This document shows, one piece after another, positions 12,261-23,600 of a DNA stretch of 64,000 nucleotides. Origin of the DNA: Oegoconia quadripuncta (taxonomy: Eukaryota; Arthropoda; Insecta; Lepidoptera; Autostichidae); assembly GCA_949316235.1 (NCBI GenBank), contig OX438741.1, positions 22,534,324 to 22,598,323 of the forward strand, written 5' to 3'. How positions within the stretch are numbered: position 1 is the first letter of the stretch; every line of letters starts with the position of its first letter. The notes beneath the pieces were generated by a model. It did no database searches and was not told the DNA's origin. It saw only the letters and a program-made list of their open reading frames with translations. Both the position numbers and the translations under genes were made by a program.

Positions 12261-13151
12261 ATGAAATGGTGCAAATTTAGGAAAGGTTCTAAAGAAGATC
12301 CTGTGTTAGAAAAAAAAATTACTAAACTAAAGCTAAAGGAACATTCATTGTTAAAGAAAGAAAAAGACCTTTTAGACAAGGATAAGGTATTACAACGAAA
12401 GCTCAAGAAATTCCAAAAGCGGTCCAACAAACAGGCAAAAGCTGATCTGGAAGCAGCGAAAAAACTTCGCAAGGCAAGAAAGAAGCTTACGCTGGCACTC
12501 GATGCTAAAGAAAAAATCGATAAATCCGATTTAGGTAAATATGGTAAAAAGAAACGTAAAGCACATAAAAACGTATCAAATAAAGAATCACGCCGCTTTT
12601 TTATATTTAAAAATAATGCAAAACTTTCTAAGGGTCGCAGAAACTGTATTTTTAAGAACGCAATTTTTAGTTACTCTATGTTTAGAAGAAAGGAAAAAGT
12701 TAAGAGAGATTTCCACAGCCGCATGTTTAGTGCTATTACTAAATGTCTGGATAAACCTTGTCAGAGCTCATCGAAAAGGAAAACAAAAGATACAAGTTGG
12801 TATGACTCCTGCATCAACAAGTTGTTCAACGCTCCACGCCGGCAACCGTATCCCAGGACTCATATTGTAAATCCTTGCTTGACGTGCCGACGCGACAGAT
12901 CTGCAGATCAACGGAGTTATTGGGATGGCGCAGCCGGCGATTGTTTCCTCATGAGCCTCAGAAGAACTCCCCAAGCTTGGATCTATAATCGTTGTCCCCA
13001 GTTCTATCCATATTATCTAGAGACTCTCGCTCAATGGAAAAACGTAGGACGTTGTCTGTTATTAACATTGGCATTTCTGTGTTGGTGCCCCTGTTTGGTT
13101 TGCTTGGCAATATGTAAGTGTTGTTATTGTACATGTTGTCACTCGTGTTAA
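12261..13151 (+). CDS. Unrecognised lysine-rich protein with Cys-rich hydrophobic C-terminus (paralogue of 15918-18240)
   Basis: The frame from ATG 12261 to TAA 13151 encodes 296 residues; it opens slightly upstream at a TTG, but the ATG is the first standard start. Residues about 10-105 are rich in Lys, Glu and Leu and look coiled-coil forming. The middle is basic with scattered Cys. The last ~55 residues contain the motif YNRCPQFYPYYL, then a hydrophobic segment (CLLLTLAFLCWCPCLVCLA) ending in a Cys cluster at the very C-terminus. No signal peptide or known domain was recognised. The C-terminal block matches that of the next gene with exactly 33 residues from CP to WCP in both, so common descent is likely. 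Inference: a tail-anchored, possibly palmitoylated membrane protein. Function unknown. I see no AATAAA close behind the stop. Confidence 0.7.
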   Translation: MKWCKFRKGSKEDPVLEKKITKLKLKEHSLLKKEKDLLDKDKVLQRKLKKFQKRSNKQAKADLEAAKKLRKARKKLTLALDAKEKIDKSDLGKYGKKKRKAHKNVSNKESRRFFIFKNNAKLSKGRRNCIFKNAIFSYSMFRRKEKVKRDFHSRMFSAITKCLDKPCQSSSKRKTKDTSWYDSCINKLFNAPRRQPYPRTHIVNPCLTCRRDRSADQRSYWDGAAGDCFLMSLRRTPQAWIYNRCPQFYPYYLETLAQWKNVGRCLLLTLAFLCWCPCLVCLAICKCCYCTCCHSC

Positions 13152-13539
13152 TTTCTTACATAGTAATTATGATAACGTTTACTATTTGCGAAATATTCAC
13201 CTTTTTCGGGCAAGACTTATTTATTGCATTCTCTAATTAGTAGCTCCTTATATATTTAATCATAAAATTTTGTCACGAGCAGACGTTTTTATTTTTACCC
13301 GACTACGGGGAAGGGTTATGATTTTAACACCCTATGTATGTATGTGGGTATGGATGTTCCATCATAACGATCAAACTACTGGACCGATTGTGGCAAATGA
13401 GGTATCGTTGAATTCGTTATAATATTACGAGTGTCATAGGCTATAAAAAATACGATATGTAACTTATGCGCACCATGATGACTCGAAATGTAAAAACCCA
13501 GCATGACATTTCTTTTAATTGAGGATAATTCTGAACTAC

Positions 13540-13775
13540 TGATCCGAACGCCATCTCATTTAGGGACTGGCTATCTTATATCTGACAACCGGAATACAAC
13601 ATTGCTGTTTTGGCGGCATACTTACTCGTAGATAAGATGGTGGTAGCTAGCCAGGTGGACATTTAAAATGCTCTACCACCAACCAAACCGAGTACTAAAT
13701 ATGTGCCCCGCTGGGGATTGAACCCGCGACCTCCGATTCGTAAACCCTATGTTGTTTACATTGAGCCACAGAGGC
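13540..13775 (-). mobile_element. SINE family A with tRNA-like head, minus strand
   Basis: This is the most complete minus-strand copy. On the complement, gcctctgtggctcaatgtaa gives an A box and gcgggttcaatccccagcgg a B box, followed by the family A body. It is a tRNA-derived pol III retroposon, not a tRNA gene. Confidence 0.8.
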
Positions 13776-13779
13776 AATT

Positions 13780-13905
13780 AAGAGATAAGATAACCCCCGA
13801 AATAATTTGGGGGTTCCAGATGAGCGTGCTTCCACCGTCATCTTCACTTAACATCATGTGTGATTTGATTAAGGTCAGGACCTACTTCGCCGTGCATAAA
13901 TGAGT
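13780..13905 (+). mobile_element. SINE family A tail fragment, plus strand, abutting the inverted copy
   Basis: The text gggggttccagatgagcgtg followed by cttccaccgtcatcttcact is the plus-strand version of the family A 3' part. It lies a few bases from the head of the minus-strand copy at 13540-13775, making an inverted pair. The tRNA head of this copy is absent. Confidence 0.65.
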
Positions 13906-14469
13906 TTCTAAGCACTTTTCATAGACTCTACTATTTATCTGAAGTTGGTTGATTTGTAAATTAGTAAAGCCTAGTACTTAGGTTAAATCTACTTAGGTGT
14001 GAATTTTTTTTCGTTAATTTCGGTATTAGCCATTATTATTACCTTTCGAAATTTCGAACAAACATAGGTTCACCTTGGAAAAACGCTCTCTAACAAAAAT
14101 CACCGTTACATAGCTTAATATTTTGTAAACGGAACCCTATTTCGAAAAATAATGGCCAAGACAACCTCTAATAATTTTGAAAGACCTAACGATACCATTC
14201 ACGACGGTGTACAAAATTAAAAAAATATCTATTACCTCCACTTTACAGATACGGTGCTTTAAAAGTATTTTATAACTTTATGTGTTATTTATTACTAGTT
14301 ACTTCTTACTTATTAAGTTGAGTAAGCATTAGTATTCTGCGAGTAAAATCCCTGTGGCTACGGAACGCTAAAAATTGGGGTTGGTGGCAAGTGAACCCTA
14401 ACGCACTCTAGTTTCAGTAGTTCGATTGTTTTGACTGATACCGAACTACTGACGAAGAGGAAAATCTTT

Positions 14470-14745
14470 AGGTAATCAAAATTAGTCCAGCGTATTAGGA
14501 AGTGGCAGTGGGCAAGGCACATAGCTCAGGGAACTATGGCGTTAGGGTATTAAGGTTCTGGCTGAGTGGAGACCACGCACCGGACAGCGCAGCTTGAGAC
14601 GGACATCCCACATGGTGGAAGGATGATCTGGCGAAGGTCGCCAGACGTCGCTGGATGAAGGCCATTTTCACCAGGTTGCTCTGGAAAACTACGGGGGAGG
14701 CCTGTGTTCAGATAATGATGATTAACTGCTGATCCTTGCTTGCTC
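14470..14745 (+). pseudogene. RTE-type retrotransposon, 3' end of polymerase ORF, frameshifted
   Basis: Segments such as RKWQWARHIA, a WRPRTGQRS-like stretch in another frame, RWMKAIFTRLLWKT and the terminal gaggcctgtgttcag followed by atgatgatt match the C-terminus and 3' end of lepidopteran RTE-like LINEs. The parts lie in different frames, so it is inactive. Shorter pieces of this 3' end occur near 21395-21450, 27195-27285 and 42435-42535. Confidence 0.75.
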
Positions 14746-14839
14746 TCAATAATTCGGTTCATCAAATTCGATGTAAGGTTGTAAAGAAAAGGTAAAGTAA
14801 ATAACAATTAAGTGATTAAAAATCAAAAAACTACGGAAA

Positions 14840-15045
14840 AATGTACTTTATGTGACACTCGAGAGCTAAAGGCGAATATGTCATCAGACAATGTTGTACA
14901 CGTGGCTAATTCTGGTCCAGAATTTGATGTTTTTGCTATCGACTCGCTTAGAAGAAAAAGGCGAATCTAACGACTTCCTGCACATGAAAATCCGTCAACC
15001 CATTTAGGCTACATAGAAAACTACATTCATACATAACGTCAGTGA
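14840..15045 (+). mobile_element. RTE-type non-coding remnant
   Basis: It contains aaaaggcgaatctaacgact, ccgtcaacccatttaggcta and an attcatacat run, parallel to the remnants at 11655-11885 and 15170-15490. It is non-coding. Confidence 0.45.
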
Positions 15046-15169
15046 CCTTTATCCCAAATGGGGTGGTCAGAGATATCCCAAACGTTTTGAGTGTAAGAGT
15101 CAACATCCACGGTACCCCTTACTAAATGTACAGAAATGCACACGTGACAGAGCTCTTAGACGTTAGATT

Positions 15170-15490
15170 TTTTTTTTGGAATGTCCCTTAGTCGCCTTTA
15201 CGACACCCACGGGAAGAGACGGGTTATTGGTTCTATTCTTTTTACGTACCGAAACCATACAGCACACACGCCGAAAATTAAGGCCAAAAACCCCAACAGC
15301 ATTTGTTTTGTTCATTGCGGGGCTTTCTTTACCAGAAAGTGTATCCTGTGACACTCTGGGGATTAAGACGAATAACGACACTTTGCATTTCAAAATCGGT
15401 CAAGCCGTTTAGCCGACAGAAGGTAACATAGAAATCTACATACAGAACAACATAATCCGAAAAACATTATCCCCTTTTTTGGAATAGTCG
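15170..15490 (+). mobile_element. RTE-type non-coding remnant
   Basis: The recognisable parts are tcgcctttacgacacccacg, gtatcctgtgacactctggg, atcggtcaagccgtttagcc and a terminal aaaacattatccccttttt. ORFs on both strands here are explained by the repeat. Next to it, 15505-15590 holds another common repeat piece (catcatcatcatcttgccgg). Confidence 0.5.
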
Positions 15491-15917
15491 GTATCCATTC
15501 CCTATATCATCATCATCATCTTGCCGGTCCCAATTGATTTGGGGTTGGCGCAGTAGGTACGTCATCTCATCACTCACACCTATTTATTCGGTATATCCAT
15601 AGTAAAATGTATAAATGCTATTTGGTTGTAACTGTTGTCTGATGAAAGCAAGTTGGTGAAGCGTTTTATTTTATGTTCTTATTCTGAATTTTATGTAGAG
15701 TTCGCCTTGTTCAGGGCCTCTGTTCTTTATATATGGCAAAAGAGATTGAATTTTAGTTTGTGTGATTTACATTTATGTCAATTTTATTGTCACTTTTGTG
15801 TTTTGATAAGTTTTGAATATTACTTTACACATAATTTTTAAGGGTATTATTATTTTATACATAACTTTCCCTTATGTAAGACAATTATAATCAATATTTA
15901 GTGAAGAAGTATTTATC

Positions 15918-18240
15918 ATGGAAAACGAATCTATATTAAAAATACATCATCTGCGGGTAATGAACTTTGATAAAATAGTAAGTGAACAATCAGTGGTAAA
16001 AGTAAAATCTGAGAATAGTAATGCAGAGGTTAAACGTGATATTCCTATGGAGCAGAAAGGCAAAGTCAAAAATCAAAATGAACCATCATCAGTGCCAATA
16101 AATATCACTAATGATCAAAAGAAGCGAATTAAGCGAGTTACAATAAAGAGCATAGCAGGAGCCGCTATTGCAGATGTATATAAACCTACACACGTTACTA
16201 AACGCACATCCAATAGTAAAATATTTAGGATTCCTCCCAAAAGTATGTATAAAGATAACTTAATGCAATATTAAACTGAGCAATTGTATTATGTAGTTAG
16301 ATGTGTGTCAGTTTGGTAGTAAATAAAATTACTGTTTAGAAATATATCATTTCAGAAAGAAGTAAGAAGAAATTTACTCGTAATAAGTCAATGAGTTGCA
16401 ATGAACTTAAGCAAGCATTATCACATCATAGCAACTTTTGCACAAATCGGTTTAAGGAAACCTTTCAGATATTTAACAAGAGCAGTATTAAAAGTAAACA
16501 TAAACGAAGAAAAAAACACTTAAATGGACGAAACAATGTTCATGAAAGGAATAATGATGTCAAAGTGCTATATACTCGAGAAACTCACCAACGAGTTGAA
16601 AAAACTTCATCATCTTCAAAACATACTCCAACTTGTGACGACATTTTCGGTTTCCGAAAAAGTAGACTTTTTAGTAATCCATTAGTATATCAGCAACGAA
16701 GCATCCTTAGTACTACTGGCTGCCCGAGATGTAAAACAAACAAACCACCCAATGGGATCAGATCTATGCCCACTCAAAGAAGTCAACCAAGAGTGACCAT
16801 TTCACCTGAACACTGCCCAGTGAAAATATTAACATCAAAGCTAAGAAATACTAGATCTGCAGAAAATAGAGCTGCTGGATACATGGTGCATGGTGTAAAC
16901 GTTGTTGAATTTCCTCAAAAGGAGAGAAGTCAACACAATATTTTACAAGCATATGAGGTCGAAAGGGTTGGTGACACAGACATGCTACGGCAAACAAGTG
17001 ATAAGAAAATTTCAAAAAAAAAAAATCCGCCGTTTTTATCGTGGACTCGCATATGAAGAAATCTGGGAGTTGCGGTGACACAAATGCAGGTGTACGTACT
17101 AGTTTGCCATCTCCTAAAAACACGGAAATGGGCATACTTCCAGCCATCCAGAAATCAACAGATGAGGTAGATGATACTATAACACGTAGCAAGACAATAA
17201 CTACTGTTAATACTATTATTAAAAGTATATTATTTGTTTTAATTGTACTGATATGGACCCCGTGTATTTTAATTGTATGTCTATGTTGGTTGATGACATA
17301 TCCTTGGAGACCTCATTTTATAAAAAAAAATTCGTGCTATAGAAACCGTCTACAGAAATACAAGTGTAATTCGTATCAAACTCCTATAGGTTTCTGGTTT
17401 GCTTTTGTAAGATGGATCAAAAACACAGCTAATTATAATAAAGTGGGAACCGAACCTATCACTTCAACATTGACAACAGCACCAAAGAGGAGCAAGAGTC
17501 AACCAAAAGTTGCAGAATATCCAAATCCAACTAAGAAATATACACTTTATCATAGTGCAACCAGAGGTTGGGTTATGAAGCCAACACGCGGCTATCGACA
17601 ACAAACAGAAGAAGTTGAAAGTTTGACATGTGGTAGTTGTAAAAACGTTAAACCTGAATCAATACATTCAAAGATAATATCTACAAATCGTAAATATACC
17701 TCTGTAGGTTCGCAAAGACCTCTACCCCCATCTGTTATGGAAAGATATAACAATACATCAAAGCGCCATAAGGCCCGTGTACAACCCGATTCTGTTGCGA
17801 CTCAGACAAAGATGGCAACCACGCTACCCCGACGCAAGGTATTCGTGGAACCTCATCATAAGTACGCATCTAAACCTAGAACTCTTGCAAGTTATACTCA
17901 TAAACGTCGTCCTTACCAAAAAGACACAAGTCATTCTATTGGAGAAAAATTTGGTCAGTGTTATAAATCCCTCAAAGAGTCTATCGTCGATATAGAAGCA
18001 CAAATATGGCCGTCTAACATGCAATGTCGGGATATATACATGTATGCTTCAGGGAATAAACCTTGCCTATGTGTCTATAAGTATTGTCCAAAATTATATC
18101 CATGGTGTCTGTCTTGTTATCAATTTTATAAATGTGTTTTTACTTTCTTGTTGTTCGCCCTTGCCAGCTGTTTCTGGTGCCCTCCCGTATGTTGTTGCTA
18201 TTTGTGTGTTCACGGAATCTGTAGCTGTTATCAAAGCTAA
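15918..18240 (+). CDS. Unrecognised Lys-rich protein with Cys-rich membrane tail; one intron and a frame break
   Basis: Exon 1 is 15918-16242 from ATG. A 113-bp intron (16243-16355, GTATGT to TTTCAG) keeps frame into exon 2, which runs to TAA at 18240. Reading stays open until an A12 run at 17014-17025 and then resumes one base back; one extra A would give a single 736-residue frame. The N-terminal half is basic, low in hydrophobics and without a known domain. A hydrophobic segment (SILFVLIVLIWTPCILIVCL) is encoded near 17218-17290. The C-terminus has YCPKLYPWCL and a second hydrophobic block ending FWCPPVCCCYLC and a Cys-rich tail, aligned without gaps to the tail of the gene at 12261-13151. 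AATAAA follows at 18274. The break could be an assembly homopolymer error, real decay, or slippage. Function unknown. Confidence 0.7.
16243..16355 (+). other. Intron of the unrecognised gene 15918-18240
   Basis: The donor AAAA|GTATGT and acceptor ATTTCAG|AAAG join 15918-16242 to 16356 onward in frame (…PPK then RSKKKFTRNKSMSC). Read through, the first frame stops at 16274. Confidence 0.85.
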
Positions 18241-18273
18241 AATAATTTATTGGATTTTAAAATTATTTAAAGA

Positions 18274-18279
18274 AATAAA
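18274..18279 (+). promoter_or_regulatory. Polyadenylation signal AATAAA
   Basis: A canonical hexamer begins 33 bases after the stop codon of the gene ending at 18240, supporting that as a true transcript end. Confidence 0.65.
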
Positions 18280-18700
18280 GCACTTTTGAATTTTGATAAG
18301 TATAATATCCTGTCTTCTAATGTCTTTGTTTCTAACGTTATTTCGTTAGGTTGTAGCTGTGCAATTGACCATTCTTGTCCGCTATTCCACGATACATAGG
18401 CCGACAGGAATGGTCGAGCGTCAAAGCAATAATCTGCCGCCAAAATCGGTAACCCACCTGCATACGAAGACCCGTATTTCAGAATCCTTACCATAGTTAG
18501 AAAGAGATGCCGCTATACAAGTTTCATAAAGCTGTCCCTTTTTAACTGTCCTGAAGCGGAGATCTCTGGTTGAGTAACATTCTGTAATACGGGCCTATGT
18601 TCAGTACCAATCTACTGGACTTCTATTGGGTATGACCAAACAATTTGGAGTGGTATGATTTTGGTGAATTGTAGTATAAACTGGCGTATGATATCGTATC
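18280..18700. other. Intergenic stretch, nothing assigned
   Basis: Mixed-composition sequence between the gene end at 18240 and the SINE at 18703. The ORFs on the minus strand have no recognisable domain. Confidence 0.4.
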
Positions 18701-18702
18701 GA

Positions 18703-18951
18703 GAAATAAATAAATAAATAATAAATAAATAAATATTTCGGACACTTACACCAATCATCTAGTCCCAAACTAAGCAAAGCTTGTGCTATGGATACTAGAT
18801 AACGGATAAACATACATAAATATTTATATAAACATCCATGACTCGGGAATTTTCGTATTCATCACACAAACATTTACCCCTCGCGGGATTCGAACCCGCA
18901 GCCGTTGGTTTCGCTGACAGGGTCACTATCCACTACACCAACCGGTCGTCA
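18703..18951 (-). mobile_element. SINE family B, minus strand, with (AAAT)n tail
   Basis: On the complement the head reads cggttggtgtagtggatagt (A box) and gcgggttcgaatcccgcgag (B box), the body contains tcatggatgtttatataaat, and the tail reads gattggtgtaagtgtccg before a microsatellite of aaat units at 18706-18735. Other copies are at 19879, 41350 and (tail only) 53330. Confidence 0.8.
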
Positions 18952-19515
18952 CACACACACAAATCGGAGGATGTCGTCCTACACTAATGAAGTTTCTATG
19001 TTGCCGCACCGGCCCCAGCTGCTGGGTTAGCATAGAGAGATAAAAGCTTGTAGCGACCGGGGGCGCGGCGTCGGAGGCATCCCGGCTCTTGTGGCTCTTA
19101 TTGTCATGTTGTGCGTTTTTGTCGCATTGAATTAATTGGTAGGTATGAGTCAATTTTGTTGGTAATCCTAAATAAAACGAAATAAAATAAATATAAAAAT
19201 TCGGTCAAATTCGTGTTAAACGACCGCAAAATTTAATATGCTGCAAGTTTTATGTGTGTCACAGATTTTATCAGATTTTCAGGTTAATAAGAAGGAAGGG
19301 GAAATATGGACAGGCATATATGAAGATATTTTACGAATACTTGTTTTGAGGCGCTGATTCGGTAAAATTATTTGTGCACCTCGCGTCCGAATTTGAAGAA
19401 GAATTTATTTCCACCAATGCGCACAAGTACTAAATCTGCAATGAAAACACGGACTGACCGTAAAGTTCGTAGTAGTTTGGGATCTCTCCGTGAATTCCAA
19501 TGCCAGTTGTGCCTA

Positions 19516-19819
19516 TAATATTCCGTATTATCATCATCAGCCGTAAACATCGCACTGCAGGAATATAAGCCTTCCATAGTCCATCACGCTGGTCCAATGC
19601 GGGTTGGGGACTTTACATTTTTATTTCTCAGGCATGCAGGTTTGCTCACGATGTTTTCCTTCACCGTTTAAGAGCAGTCGGATAAATGCATATAAGGATT
19701 TAAATTAATTTTCAAAAGTCGTTGGTACATGGCCTGCCTGGAAATCGAACCAGGACCTCCCAAATAGGGAGACCGCGTCTTAAGCGCTGAGCCACCGAGA
19801 CGCACCTAATATTCCGTAT
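19516..19819 (-). mobile_element. SINE family C, minus strand, with 13-bp target duplication
   Basis: The insertion 19529-19806 is bounded by the direct repeat taatattccgtat (19516-19528 and 19807-19819). The complement begins with a tRNA-like head (tcggtggctcagcgcttaag, then a ggttcgatttcc B box). The plus-strand left end has tcatcatcagccgtaaacat and cactgcaggaatat. A second copy lies at 59240-59545. Confidence 0.88.
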
Positions 19820-19878
19820 GGGCTTACGGAATCACATAGATGATAAAGACACGTGAAAATATAAAAAAGCTTAAATTT

Positions 19879-20065
19879 GACGACCTGTGTGGTTTAGTGG
19901 TTAGAAACTCTGACCACTGTACCAAAAGGTCGCGGATTCGAACCCGCTAGCATTATGTTTCTGTGATGAATACAGACGTGTGTATGTACCTGAATTATGG
20001 ATGGTTTCATTTATAATGGAGTATTTGTGAAGAGAACTAAAAAGTGAATAAATATTTCTATTTTT
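19879..20065 (+). mobile_element. SINE family B, plus strand
   Basis: Head gtgtggtttagtggttagaa and B box cggattcgaacccgctagca, then the body through tatggatggtttcatttata. It lies about 570 bp upstream of the STAMBP start codon. Confidence 0.75.
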
Positions 20066-20635
20066 ACCCGACTTCGGAGGACGTTCGGAATTCGAGGGTT
20101 TGTATTTTTATTTGAATGTCATTATACTTATTTGTTGTTAACAGTTCGGTTTGTTTTTGTAAACTTCAAAATTCACAATTGTCTTACTAGAAATGCTCTA
20201 AGCTTACAAGCCGTCCCATTGCATGATTAACTTTCAGTGTGCCATTGTCAAGCCATGTATGCAATCCAATTAAAAAAAATCGTCAGGTGCTGTCAAAAGA
20301 TAATACAACAAAATTAAAATGACACCTTAAGTCCGAGGTGAATGAATAAGGAATACTTGCGCCTCTATGGAAATGAAAGAGCCGGCATATATATTTGACA
20401 ACACCTTTAGGATTCTCAATTTCTCAATTATTCTATTCATTGACAGACGTATTGTTTTGTCGTTTCGTTTCTCGAATTTGCTGTGAATTTTTGCAAATTG
20501 TTACTATTATTTCCATGGTACTTACATATTACAAGATTTATTTATTGTGAAATGTCGTGATTTAAATAGTAGAGTACGAATTTGCAACATTACAGAGGTT
20601 AAGTTGGTGTTGTAAATTTTTGAAGAGACTATTCC

Positions 20636-23600
20636 ATGATGCAATCTGATGAGAAACGGTCGAAACAGCCGGCAGATTTAGCAGCGTTGGACCCTGCAGT
20701 GCGGGTTAAGCAGTTGGCGAACTACGGTACCATGGTTGAGGTCGATCCTAACGTGCCGCCAAGGAGGTGAGTCGACCATTACTTAGATGACAAATGTGCT
20801 TGCAACAACTAGGGCTTATACATTTTATAGATCCAATGAGTCATGGGATTTTTTATATCATGATTATGGTCGCAGTGTAGCCTTTATTGATAAAATTTAT
20901 ATATTAGAAAATCAACAGTGTGTGAATGTATTGTCTGTTTGTATTGTATATGTCTTCCTTACTGACCAACTAAGATTATTTGCCTAGGCAAAACTACAGT
21001 TCTTAGTTTTAAACTCAAGTAAATATTATTAATTTTTTATATTCCCAGGTACTACCGATCAGGCTTAGAGATGGTCAGAATGGCAAACGTCTATCTAGCT
21101 GAAGGCAGCCATGAGAATGCTTATATTTTATACATGAAATTTATGACATTGTTTCTGGAGAAAATCCGGAAACATCCTGAGTACCCCACAGTACCTGCAC
21201 AGGTGAAGTCAGTGAACCAGGCTAAGCTAAAGGAGGTCATGCCAAAGGCTGAGAAGCTAAAGCAGAAACTCCTCGATCAGTACACTAAGGAGCATCAGAC
21301 GTACCTAGAGAATGCTGTATGTATATTTGATTTTTGAAATGTTGAAAGTAAAGATTAATTTATGATTTGGTTTGAAAAAGATTTCTGATGTGGAGGTTTA
21401 TGTTCAGCAGTGGACGTCTTGTGGCTGATATGATAATGATGAATAATGAATATGTAATTTACTATAACCTGTAATATGTAAACAAGGTATTCTCAATGAT
21501 ATGAGCAACATAAGAATCGTAATAGATTTGTGGGAGCTTTCATCCCTTTAGTTAAAATTTTTAGGATAAAAGACGTTCAGCAGAGGAGGAAAGAAGGAAG
21601 CAAGAAAGGGAAGATGCAAAACTAGCCGAACGTCTGCAGGCAGATGAGAACAGAAGAGACACACACCCACATCTGACCCACACCGTATGTTATATTATTT
21701 ATGACTTATTCCTATACAGTGCAAGAGAATTTGAGTTGCTACCCTACCATGTGACCCCACCGGCTAAGACTAATGAAATGTGATTGTTCTCTTGTTTGTT
21801 ATTAAACAATGGTACGAATATTGGAAATCTTCTAAAAGCACTAATTGAAAGTAGACATTGAACATTGTACAGAGGTGAGCTTAACTTCAGAAATTAGCAT
21901 TTCATTGTTATGTGTTTGTATTCTAAAGTTCATTTATTCACATGCAATATCCAGTTTGCTTATGAAATGTAGGTACATTAACTTCTTGCTTAAATTTTCA
22001 TACAATATTGTAAATACATTACATTTTTTTTATGATTGCATTCTAGAACAAAATGCAATGCATTTCATTGCAGTTCTAAATGATTTAGTTGGCAATTTGG
22101 GAAGCCAAAAAAGAAGCTCCGTCAATTACGTGTTGGTATAGCATAACACAACAACTCCATACAATTGCTGCCCTTTGTATTTGGTATTTTTTTAATTAAA
22201 TTTATTGTCAGGTTTGCAAAGCAAAGTGTAGACCAATGTATGTCCAGTCTACATGTTTATGTATCTGTCTGTAGTGCCAAAACAGCTGAATCGATTTGAA
22301 AACGATTTACGACGACGTTTTTATTTTCGGAAGCTAGTGTTGCTGAGATGGTTCTTAGGTAATTTTCATGGAAATCAGTTATGCTGTTTGGAAGATATTT
22401 AGTGGCTCTTTAAAGTGCATCTTTATGTAATTGATACAATTAAGTCACTACTCTGCATGTGTAGTCTTGATAAATATTAACGTAATCAATAACAGATGAA
22501 CTTAAATAAAATCTTGTATATCCTCAAAAAAAACCATTAGTGTAAGGTATGGGGATCTCTGTTTTTTTAAGAACTACTAGGGGTACTTGTTATTAAATTA
22601 TCAAAGCTGTCTATGAAATGATAATATCGTTATTCCTAGAAGTACGAACATCAGTAGTACAGTAAAAGACATTAATTAATTTTCTTGATACTTGAATGTA
22701 AAAATTTCACTGGGTTCCTTTATTTTTGGGATACTATTACAATACAATACAATACATACAGTTTCTTAGATGGCAAACATAATTGGCAAATACGAGTACC
22801 TACCAAATTGTACAAAATATATGGGGAAGACATTGTTGTCTGTAACACAGTTTTTAACTACCACAGACAACAAAGCTTCAACAAGTTGTGTAATTTATTT
22901 CGGTTCAATAAAATATTGTTTATTGTTTGTTTGTTGTTGCTTTTTTATATTCATATGATTCAATTTGCAGATGAGGCAAGCAATATTATTAAATCTTATT
23001 ATGCTACTTACTTTTATAAGGAAAAATATCCATCCATCTCTATAATATTTAAGGTACTTTCCCTTCATGTTGCGTAAGTGTTGAATGCACTGTAAATGCG
23101 AAAAACGCGAGCTTTGCTAGCGATAGGGATGGTGCCAATCCGTCTCGTGGTATAGGGTTCACAGCGTTAGTGTCAGCATAACCTTGACCGTGACCACGGA
23201 ACCTAAGAGCTACCTGGTAAAACGTACTTTGATATTTTCGTTACAAACTACATGGGTCCATATCGTAAAATGTCTCTAATTAATTTCTTGGTACGATATA
23301 GTATGTGTCATATACATTTAGCTTATTTAATCTTGTTGATTATTTCGATGCTTATTCAATATCTAATTGATCAATCTCAGTTCACATCCACCCACTGCTG
23401 GGTTAGGCTTCTTCTCTATTATGCCTCTACTCCCATCACGAATACTTATTTATATTATGGCAGGAGGAGTGGGCGGTTGCGCCATCCGCGCCGGACATGG
23501 ACGGCGTGCTCTACCCGGACGACTTCGCCGCGGAGCCTCCTCGCGCTCCGCCCCACCACTACCAGCCCGTGCCGCCCATCATACCGCCCTCCCGGCCGCA

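Noticed and set aside
18880..20000. tRNA-like A and B boxes (also at 13700, 28190, 41360 and 59470)
   Set aside because: Each is the head of a longer dispersed repeat with a common body and tail and lacks a complete cloverleaf with a clean 3' end, so they are SINEs and not tRNA genes.
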